Assembly: GCA_003242495.1 (NCBI GenBank)
Contig: QGUO01000201.1
Location: 1-6,606 of the forward strand
Direction of reading: 5' to 3'
DNA length: 6,606 nucleotides
Source: Pseudomonadota bacterium
GTDB lineage: Bacteria; Pseudomonadota; Gammaproteobacteria; Steroidobacterales; Steroidobacteraceae
The number at the start of each line of letters is the position of its first letter. The stretch's first letter is position 1. Both the position numbers and the translations under genes were made by a program. Shown here in pieces: positions 1-4,761 of this stretch. A model generated the notes under the pieces. It had not been told where the DNA came from. It saw nothing but the letters and a program-made list of their open reading frames with translations, and did no database searches.

Positions 1-1202
1 TCCATGGCATCAAGGTCGGCGACGTGGCGCTCGATCTGGCCGCCATGCAGCAGCGCCGTGCGAAGATCGTCAAGCAATCGACGGCGGGCATCGCCGCCTT
101 GTTCAAGGCCGCCGGGGTCACGGCGGTGCAAGGCCACGGGCGCCTGTTGAGCGGCAATCGCGTCGAGGTCACGACCCACGACGGGCAGAAGCAGACCCTC
201 AGCGCCCGACACGTCGTGCTGGCATCCGGATCGGCGCCCACGGAATTGAAGAGCCTGCCGTTCGACGGTGAGCGGGTGGTGGACTCGTGGGGGGCGCTGG
301 AGTTCGACGCCGTCCCCAAACGGCTTGGCGTGATCGGCGCCGGCATCATCGGCCTGGAGCTCGGCAGCGTATGGCGGCGGCTCGGCGCGGAGGTGGTGGT
401 GCTCGAAGCACTCGATACGTTCCTGCCGGTGGCCGACCAGGCGGTGGCCAAGGAGGCGCTCAAGCACTTCAAGAAGCTCGGACTGGACATCCGGCTCGGC
501 GCCAAGGTGGCGGGCGCCGATTTCGGCAAGAACGGCCTGACGCTGCGCTACACCGATGCCAAGGGCGAGCAGCGGGTCGAAGTGGACAAGGTCGTCGTGG
601 CCATCGGCCGGCGGCCGTATACGCAGGACCTGCTGGGTGACGGCACCGGCGTCGAGCTCGACGAGCGCGGCTTCATCAAGGTGGACCAGGAGTGCCGCAC
701 CGGCGCCGCCAATGTCTGGGCGGTCGGCGACGTGGTGCGCGGCCCGATGCTGGCTCACAAGGGCAAGGAAGAGGGGGTCATGGTGGCCGACCTGATCGCC
801 GGCAAGGTCGCCGAAGTCAATTACAAGACCATTCCCTCGGTGATCTACACCTCGCCCGAGATCGCCTGGGTGGGACAGACCGAGGAAGAGGTCAAGGCCA
901 GCGGACGCTCGTACAAGGTCGGCTCGTTCCCCTTCCTCGCGAGCGGTCGCGCGCGCGCCATGGAAGCCACGCAAGGATTCTGCAAGATCGTGGCGGCCAC
1001 GGACGACGATGAGATCCTGGGCGTGCACATCATCGGGCCCATGGCCGGCGAGCTGATCGCCGAGGCGGTGCTGGCCATGGAGTACTCGGCGAGCACCGAG
1101 GATCTCCAGCGCACCATTCACGCTCACCCGACCCTGTCCGAGGCAGTGCATGAAGCGGCGCTGAACGCCGACCGCATCGCCATCGATTTCCCCAACCGGT
1201 AA
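1..1202 (+). CDS. lpdA: Dihydrolipoyl dehydrogenase (E3), 5' end outside the window
   Basis: FAD flavoprotein that reoxidises the dihydrolipoyl groups of 2-oxoacid dehydrogenase complexes or the glycine cleavage system, passing electrons to NAD+ in the cytoplasm. The frame is open from base 3 (first codons HGIKVGDVALDL) to TAA at 1200-1202, 399 visible codons against about 475 for the family. About 75-80 N-terminal residues, with the first FAD-binding GxGxxG and the CxxxxC redox disulfide, therefore lie upstream; GTG at 24 is an internal codon. Visible are the NAD-binding GAGIIG (336-353), GRRP before the second FAD-contact segment, VWAVGDV followed by AHKGKEEG (about 714-774), the dimerisation domain from about 825, and the C-terminal HAHPTLSE (from 1119) that carries the His-Glu proton relay of E3 enzymes. 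In many proteobacteria this gene follows the E1/E2 genes, but its upstream neighbour is not visible, so the partner complex is unknown. Confidence 0.95.
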   Translation, partial: HGIKVGDVALDLAAMQQRRAKIVKQSTAGIAALFKAAGVTAVQGHGRLLSGNRVEVTTHDGQKQTLSARHVVLASGSAPTELKSLPFDGERVVDSWGALEFDAVPKRLGVIGAGIIGLELGSVWRRLGAEVVVLEALDTFLPVADQAVAKEALKHFKKLGLDIRLGAKVAGADFGKNGLTLRYTDAKGEQRVEVDKVVVAIGRRPYTQDLLGDGTGVELDERGFIKVDQECRTGAANVWAVGDVVRGPMLAHKGKEEGVMVADLIAGKVAEVNYKTIPSVIYTSPEIAWVGQTEEEVKASGRSYKVGSFPFLASGRARAMEATQGFCKIVAATDDDEILGVHIIGPMAGELIAEAVLAMEYSASTEDLQRTIHAHPTLSEAVHEAALNADRIAIDFPNR

Positions 1203-1227
1203 GCCCGGCCGGTCATTCCCCGCCGCA

Positions 1228-1265
1228 GCCGGTGCGCCGCCAGCTCATGAGCCAGGCGCGCCGGC
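1228..1265 (+). terminator. GC-rich hairpin after lpdA (possible terminator)
   Basis: An 11-bp stem, GCCGGTGCGCC (1228-1238) with GGCGCGCCGGC (1255-1265) and a single G-T wobble, starts 26 bases after the lpdA stop. Its loop holds the 10-base palindrome GCTCATGAGC (1243-1252), which can add a short inner stem. No T-run follows, so this is not a classical intrinsic terminator. It could act as a 3'-end stabiliser or a pause/termination structure. The rest of the 1203-1389 gap shows no gene. Confidence 0.35.
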
Positions 1266-1377
1266 CCCGGGTGCAAATGACCGACGCCCACCCCTGAATC
1301 CGCGGCGCAACTTCGCTTGCGGGCGAGGAACCCGGCGCATGGGCGGGCGGTTGTGTCTGCGTACGCCAACCCAACGC

Positions 1378-1383
1378 GGAGGA
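1378..1383 (+). promoter_or_regulatory. Ribosome binding site deciding the start of the stress-protein gene
   Basis: GGAGGA lies six bases before ATG 1390, a near-perfect Shine-Dalgarno match. An in-frame ATG at 1339 would add 17 residues (MGGRLCLRTPTQRGGTR) that do not resemble the family start and have no such site, so 1390 is preferred. Confidence 0.8.
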
Positions 1384-1389
1384 ACGCGG

Positions 1390-1887
1390 ATGAGCACCAT
1401 CGTGACCGGGCTGTACGATGCCCCCTCCAAGGCTGCACAGGCCGTTCGTACGCTGGAAGCGCAGGGCATCGACCCGGACGACATCAGCATGGTGGCCGGT
1501 GAGGGTGTCGACCGCGAAGCCTTTGGCCTCGAGTCTCATTCCAAGGCGCTGAAGGGCGCGGCGACGGGCGCCGCAGGCGGCGGCGCGCTCGGTGCGCTGG
1601 TCGCGGGACTGACCGCGACGGGGGTGGTGGCGACCGGCGGCGCGGCCATCCTGGTGGCCGGTCCCCTGGTCGCGGCGCTGGCGGGCGCGGGCGCAGGCGC
1701 CGCGGCGGGTGGCGCCCTGGGTGGCGCGATCGGCGCCGCCCTTCCGGAATATGAAGTGAAGTATTACGAGGATGCGCTCGCCAAGGGCTCGGTGCTGATC
1801 GGCGTGAAATGCGACGACGCCGCTACCCGGGACGAGGCCAAGCGCGCCTTGAAGAGCGCAGGCCCGATCAAGATCGCGGGCGCCTGA
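1390..1887 (+). CDS. YflT/GSP17M-like general stress protein with glycine-zipper core
   Basis: A 165-residue protein. Residues 1-40 (MSTIVTGLYDAPSKAAQAV...GIDPDDISMVAG) resemble the N-terminal module of heat-induced stress protein YflT / general stress protein 17M: a short beta strand, then a helix pairing successive residues, then a second strand. Residues 55-118 are almost entirely Gly, Ala, Val and Leu with repeated small-xxx-small spacing, like glycine-zipper membrane-associated segments. The C-terminal part (EYEVKYYEDALAKGSVLIGVKC, about 120-141) looks like a second copy of the same fold: in this family 'GxxLI.V' precedes an aldehyde-like 'A...L...GA' helix. There is no signal peptide. 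Molecular function is not established; homologues are often stress-induced. It stands alone between lpdA and the convergent ligJ. The family call rests on recognition of the sequence pattern, not on a search. Confidence 0.75.
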   Translation: MSTIVTGLYDAPSKAAQAVRTLEAQGIDPDDISMVAGEGVDREAFGLESHSKALKGAATGAAGGGALGALVAGLTATGVVATGGAAILVAGPLVAALAGAGAGAAAGGALGGAIGAALPEYEVKYYEDALAKGSVLIGVKCDDAATRDEAKRALKSAGPIKIAGA

Positions 1888-1920
1888 TCCCTGCGAAGAG
1901 GGATCGGCATCGGCGCCCGC
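1876..1920. terminator. Nested inverted repeat between convergent genes (probable bidirectional terminator)
   Basis: An outer perfect 9-bp stem, GCGGGCGCC (1876-1884) with GGCGCCCGC (1912-1920), encloses an inner perfect 7-bp stem, GATCCCT (1886-1892) with AGGGATC (1899-1905), around the loop GCGAAG. It covers the stop codon of the stress gene and ends 20 bases from the ligJ stop. A smaller stem, GCGGA/TCCGC (1922-1926/1932-1936), sits next to the ligJ end. There is no T-tract on either strand. The position between convergent genes suggests termination or a transcription barrier for both. Confidence 0.45.
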
Positions 1921-1939
1921 TGCGGACGGGATCCGCGGC

Positions 1940-2956
1940 TCAGGCCGGCAGATGCTTGGCCAGGCGCGGGAACACCTTGAGGATGTTGTCCTTGAAGATC
2001 TTCTGCTGGTCGGCCGGGGACAGGTTCAGCGCGTCGACGTAGCGCTTGGTGTCGTCGTAGTAGTGACCGGTCTCCGGATCGATGCCGCGCACCGCGCCGA
2101 CCATTTCCGAGGCGAACAGGATGTTGTCCACGGGAATGACCTTGAACAGCAGCTCAATGCCCGGCTGGTGGTACACGCAGGTATCGAAGAACACGTTGTT
2201 GAGCAGCAGCTCGTCCAGCGGCGGCTTGCCGAGGTCCTGGGCGATCCCGCGGAAGCGCCCCCAGTGATAGGGCACCGCGCCGCCACCGTGCGGAATGATG
2301 AAGCGCAGGGTGGGGAAGTCCTTGAACAGGTCGCCGGTGATGAGCTGCATGAACGCCATGGTGTCGGCGCTCAGGTAGTACGAGCCGGTCGTATGGAAGG
2401 CCGGGTTGCACGCGCCGCTCACATGGATCATGGCGGGCACGTCGAGCTCGCACAGCTTCTCGTAAAGCGGGTACCAGGAGCGGTCGGTGAGCGGCGGGGC
2501 GGAGAACGAGCCGCCCGAGGGGTCGGGATTCAGGTTGCAGCCGACGAAACCGAACTCGTTCACGCAGCGCTCGAGCTCGGGGATGGACTTCGCCGGATCC
2601 ACGCCCGGCGACTGCGGCAGCTGGCAGGCGCCCACGAAATTCTTCGGGTAGAGCGTGCACACGCGATGAATGAGCTCATTGCAGTGCTCTGACCAGAAGC
2701 GGCTGGTGTGCTCGTTGCCGATGTGATGGCCCATGGCGCTCGCGCGCGGCGAGAAGATGGTCAGGTCCGTGCCGCGCTCGCGCTGCAGCTTGAGCTGCGC
2801 GCCTTCCAGGCTCTCGCGAATCTGGTCGTCGGTGATGTTCACGGTGCCCTTGGTCGGGACGTGCGCCGGATCCTTGGCGTGCTCGACCTGCTGCTTGCGG
2901 TAATCCTGCAGGGGCTGCGGCGCGGTGGTGTAGTGGCCGTGACAATCGATGATCAT
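1940..2956 (-). CDS. ligJ: 4-oxalomesaconate hydratase (amidohydrolase superfamily, LigJ type)
   Basis: Cytoplasmic zinc enzyme that hydrates 4-oxalomesaconate or its enol tautomer to 4-carboxy-4-hydroxy-2-oxoadipate, in the protocatechuate/gallate 4,5-cleavage pathway just before the aldolase that yields pyruvate and oxaloacetate. The 338-residue protein is full length and close to the characterised Sphingobium LigJ as I recall it: MIIDCHGHY start, IFSPRASAM, GFVGCNLNPDP, MIHVSGACNP, IIPHGGGAVPYHWGRFRG, VFFDTCVYHQPG and ASEMVGAVRGIDP. The metal ligands known from LigJ are present at the same numbers: His6, His8, His178 and Glu284; His223 is also conserved. I chose ATG 2956 because MIIDCHGHY is the family start and GAGGT lies four bases before it; an in-frame ATG at 2986 adds ten unconserved residues. 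It is transcribed away from the secreted pair. No other 4,5-cleavage gene is in view. An alternative is a paralogous amidohydrolase hydratase acting on a related oxo-diacid. Confidence 0.9.
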   Translation of the reverse strand: MIIDCHGHYTTAPQPLQDYRKQQVEHAKDPAHVPTKGTVNITDDQIRESLEGAQLKLQRERGTDLTIFSPRASAMGHHIGNEHTSRFWSEHCNELIHRVCTLYPKNFVGACQLPQSPGVDPAKSIPELERCVNEFGFVGCNLNPDPSGGSFSAPPLTDRSWYPLYEKLCELDVPAMIHVSGACNPAFHTTGSYYLSADTMAFMQLITGDLFKDFPTLRFIIPHGGGAVPYHWGRFRGIAQDLGKPPLDELLLNNVFFDTCVYHQPGIELLFKVIPVDNILFASEMVGAVRGIDPETGHYYDDTKRYVDALNLSPADQQKIFKDNILKVFPRLAKHLPA

Positions 2957-3001
2957 GCAAACCTCGGATCGGCGTGAAACGAACACTCGAGCGGATTCCC
3001 A

Positions 3002-3007
3002 ATTGTA
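3002..3007 (-). promoter_or_regulatory. Candidate -10 box for ligJ
   Basis: On the minus strand TACAAT (five of six to TATAAT) would place a transcript start about 40 bases before ATG 2956. The hexamers 16-18 bases upstream match TTGACA poorly (at best TGCACC, three of six), as is common for activator-dependent catabolic promoters. This is read by eye only. Confidence 0.4.
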
Positions 3008-3019
3008 GTCGAGGACGCC

Positions 3020-3047
3020 GCGCGGTGCATCCGCGCCCCGGGGGCGC
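3020..3047. promoter_or_regulatory. Overlapping inverted repeats, possible operator of the divergent region
   Basis: GCGCGG-tgcat-CCGCGC (3020-3036) is a perfect 6-bp inverted repeat lying over the -35 position of the candidate ligJ promoter. It overlaps a second repeat, GCGCCCC-G-GGGGCGC (3033-3047). Two overlapping dyads in the 204-base gap between divergent genes would suit a shared regulator site, but local GC richness makes such dyads fairly likely by chance. Confidence 0.3.
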
Positions 3048-3080
3048 CACCTACGTCAAAATTCTTCACAGAACGAACGG

Positions 3081-3086
3081 TTGACA
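3081..3086 (+). promoter_or_regulatory. TTGACA -35-like box upstream of the secreted-protein operon
   Basis: A perfect TTGACA on the plus strand, 80 bases before ATG 3161. The hexamer 17 bases downstream (CACTTT, 3104-3109) is a poor -10, so if this is a promoter it is weak or activator-dependent. Confidence 0.25.
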
Positions 3087-3160
3087 CGGCCACCGAGTCG
3101 TAGCACTTTCCCTGACCGGCACGCCGAGGGGGAACGTGCGGACGTGCCGGCATCGGGTCG

Positions 3161-3958
3161 ATGCGGACAACTCTAAAAAGAGCGGACGGTATGCACGCAG
3201 TGAGCGACGAGGCACGGCGGCGCAGGTGCGCGCCGTGGCGGACGGGCGGGCTCGGGGCCTTCCTACTGGCGTTCGCGACGCTGGCAGGGGCGGCGCCGCC
3301 GGACTTCACGGGCATTTGGCGCACCTACCGCGGCGCAGGACCGTTCGGCACGGATTTCCGCGCCAGCCGGCTCGAGGATCCGCCGTTCACGGAAGAGGCA
3401 CGCCGTAAGGTCGCCGAGTATCGCGCCCTGGTCGAGCCTGCCGGCGACACGCCGGGCGCTTTCTGCCTCGGCACCGGGATGCCGGGCTCCATGCTGGGCT
3501 CGGGCGCCTACCCGATGGAAATCATCCAGCGGCCCGAGCAGATCACCATCATCTACGAGGCGCACACCGAGGTGCGCCGTATCTACATGGACGGCCGCAA
3601 GGTCGACCCGCGCGACATCGTGCCGAGCCGCAACGGCTTCTCCGTCGGGCGCTGGGAGGGCGATACGCTGGTGGTCGAGACCACCGCGCTCAAGGAGGCG
3701 GTCGACCAATCCACGGCGCACAGCGATCAGGCGCACATCGTCGAGCGCTACCGTCTCTCGAAGGAGGCCGACGGGCGCAAGGTGCTCACGGCCGAGATGA
3801 CCATGACCGACCCGCGCTTCTATACCCGGCCCGTGGTGCTCACCAAGCGCTGGCAGGCGGCCGAGGAGGGCGCCATGATGATGCACTACGAATGCAACGA
3901 GCCGCAGTGGCTCGACCATCTGGACGGGCTGCGCGAGGCCGCGGCGCGCCAGGAATGA
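3161..3958 (+). CDS. Exported protein of unknown function (PPDFTGIW / GRWEGDTLVVET family)
   Basis: A 265-residue protein whose family is widespread in soil bacteria and usually annotated hypothetical; no reaction is known to me. A basic stretch (RRRRCAPWR, about 20-28) precedes the hydrophobic run GLGAFLLAFATLAGAA (30-45), a signal peptide with cleavage near residues 44-45, so the mature protein begins around PPDFTGIW. Recognisable family blocks follow: PPFTEEARRKVAEYRAL (74-90), FCLGTGMP (101-108), MEIIQRPEQITIIYE (119-133), RRIYMDGR (139-146), SVGRWEGDTLVVET (161-174), HSDQAHIVERYRL (187-199) and MHYECNEPQWLDHL (241-254). Cys102 and Cys245 are the only cysteines after the signal peptide and could pair. 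The start is uncertain: ATG 3161 and ATG 3191 are both in frame with weak ribosome sites, and 3191 gives a more usual leader of about 35 residues. It lies 37 bases before the next gene and is probably co-transcribed with it. Confidence 0.8.
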   Translation: MRTTLKRADGMHAVSDEARRRRCAPWRTGGLGAFLLAFATLAGAAPPDFTGIWRTYRGAGPFGTDFRASRLEDPPFTEEARRKVAEYRALVEPAGDTPGAFCLGTGMPGSMLGSGAYPMEIIQRPEQITIIYEAHTEVRRIYMDGRKVDPRDIVPSRNGFSVGRWEGDTLVVETTALKEAVDQSTAHSDQAHIVERYRLSKEADGRKVLTAEMTMTDPRFYTRPVVLTKRWQAAEEGAMMMHYECNEPQWLDHLDGLREAAARQE

Positions 3959-3982
3959 AAAATAAGTGAGATTGCCGGTCCA

Positions 3983-3988
3983 GGGGGA
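3983..3988 (+). promoter_or_regulatory. Ribosome binding site fixing the start of the DUF6152-like gene
   Basis: GGGGGA seven bases before ATG 3996. It supports 3996 over the in-frame GTG at 3966, which would put ten extra residues before a normal signal peptide. Confidence 0.6.
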
Positions 3989-3995
3989 TTCTACG

Positions 3996-4406
3996 ATGAA
4001 GCATCCGGGGAGCGTTTGGGCGGTCTTGGCGGCGAGCCTGGCGGTGCTGATGGCGGCGCCGGCCGGCGCACATCATTCCGCCGCGCAGTTCGATTTCAGC
4101 ACGCCGGTGACGCTGACCGGCAAGGTCAAGCGCATCCGCATGGCCAATCCGCACATGCGCCTGGTGCTCGAGATCACCGATGACAAGCGCGGCACGCGCG
4201 ACGTCGAGTTCGAGGGTCACAGCCTCAACAACTTCTATCGCAGCGGCTGGCGTCCCGACATGATCAAGGTGGGTGACCGCATCGAGCTGCGCGTGGCGCC
4301 CCGGCGCGACGGCGAGGACGGCGGCTACGTGACGGGCGTGAAGACCGCCGACGGCCAGGAATTCGGCACCGGGACCACGCAGCGCGACGCCGAATCCGGC
4401 CGCTGA
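3996..4406 (+). CDS. Small exported DUF6152-like protein
   Basis: A 136-residue protein with a clear signal peptide: MKH start, hydrophobic residues 7-21, then APAGA before a likely cleavage ahead of HHSAAQFD (26-33). The mature N-terminal His-His-Ser followed by a Phe/Asp segment, 'TLTGKVKRIRMANPHMRLVLEITD' spacing (39-62), 'GHSLNNFYRSGWRPDMIKVGDRIELRV' (75-100) and a closing Asp-Gly turn match the DUF6152 pattern as I know it. The predicted layout is a small periplasmic beta barrel. The exposed His pair at the mature N terminus could bind metal, but this is speculation. No function is established. The gene follows the larger secreted protein by 37 bases, and the two families often appear in the same kinds of genomes, which suggests they act together outside the cytoplasm. 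Confidence 0.78.
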   Translation: MKHPGSVWAVLAASLAVLMAAPAGAHHSAAQFDFSTPVTLTGKVKRIRMANPHMRLVLEITDDKRGTRDVEFEGHSLNNFYRSGWRPDMIKVGDRIELRVAPRRDGEDGGYVTGVKTADGQEFGTGTTQRDAESGR

Positions 4407-4414
4407 GCCGCCGC

Positions 4415-4434
4415 GCGCCCGGTGTTTCGGGCGC
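4415..4434 (+). terminator. Rho-independent-like terminator after the secreted-protein operon
   Basis: A perfect 7-bp stem, GCGCCCG (4415-4421) with CGGGCGC (4428-4434), around GTGTTT, nine bases after the DUF6152-like stop, followed by the moderately T-rich TGTCATTTC. The T-tract is interrupted, so efficiency is uncertain. Confidence 0.55.
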
Positions 4435-4641
4435 TGTCATTTCAAGTGCCGCGGCTCGGCGTTTGCGCACCGTTCGTTCCACGTCGCCGCCCGGCGTCCT
4501 GCCCTGACAGCGGCCGCGAGCGCCGGGTGCGGCGGGCCGCAGCGCCACCGACGGGTATCGGTCCGGCGCCCAATCCCGTAAAGTTGCACGTCCACCGCGC
4601 ACGGCAGCCTTCGTCGTGCGCGCGTGTCGACGGTCCCCTCG

Positions 4642-4659
4642 CGGGGCCGTACGGCCCCG
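4642..4659. promoter_or_regulatory. 18-bp perfect palindrome, candidate operator
   Basis: CGGGGCCGTACGGCCCCG has two 9-base halves without a spacer, centred about 111 bases before ATG 4762. After one mismatch on each side (4641/4660) two more pairs extend it to 4639-4662. It could be a dimeric repressor site, or in RNA a 7-bp hairpin with a GUAC loop. Confidence 0.4.
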
Positions 4660-4716
4660 AGATCCGCATCGGACCCTGCTTGGACCCGTCATTCGGGGCC
4701 GCCACTGGCAATGTAC

Positions 4717-4738
4717 GCGTGCCGGCGCACCGGCATGC
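4717..4738 (+). promoter_or_regulatory. Leader hairpin just before the MetE-like ribosome site
   Basis: GCGTGCCGG (4717-4725) pairs with CCGGCATGC (4730-4738) around the loop CGCA, nine pairs with one G-T wobble. It ends 12 bases before the GAGGT ribosome site at 4751-4755. It could affect translation or mRNA stability. Confidence 0.35.
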
Positions 4739-4750
4739 CGCACGCAAGAC

Positions 4751-4755
4751 GAGGT
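4751..4755 (+). promoter_or_regulatory. Ribosome binding site fixing the MetE-like start
   Basis: GAGGT six bases before ATG 4762. The same frame is open back to an ATG at 4624, but the upstream residues are Arg/Pro-rich and unlike the family, whose proteins begin with the 'STDRILTTHVGSLPR' segment. Confidence 0.75.
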
Positions 4756-4761
4756 ACGACG

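Larger units (their letters stand above)
4407..4761 (+). other. 355-base gap with stacked inverted repeats upstream of the MetE-like gene
   Basis: I see no credible gene here: the open frames crossing it are Arg/Pro/Ala-rich and continue antisense or out of frame into the MetE-like gene. Besides the terminator-like hairpin at 4415-4434 it holds TGCGGC-GG-GCCGCA (4528-4541), an 8-bp inverted repeat CGCGCACG/CGTGCGCG (4596-4603/4615-4622), an 18-bp palindrome (4642-4659) and a hairpin just before the ribosome site (4717-4738). No convincing -35/-10 pair and no riboswitch I recognise was found. Confidence 0.6.

Noticed and set aside
24..26. GTG as the real start of the Lpd gene
   Set aside because: The same frame continues upstream to base 3 with family-like residues (HGIKVGD), and a start here would remove the FAD-binding and redox-disulfide region every Lpd needs. 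The gene is cut by the window edge.
1952..2692. 246-codon plus-strand open frame
   Set aside because: It is antisense to ligJ, which matches its family over its whole length. The composition is that of a shadow frame.
3209..3247. Twin-arginine (Tat) signal in the secreted protein
   Set aside because: The RRRRCAPWR stretch lacks the S/T-RR-x-F-L-K pattern; an ordinary Sec-type signal peptide is a better reading.
3263..3919. 218-codon minus-strand open frame
   Set aside because: It is antisense to the secreted protein at 3161-3958; Arg/His/Leu-rich shadow without a domain.
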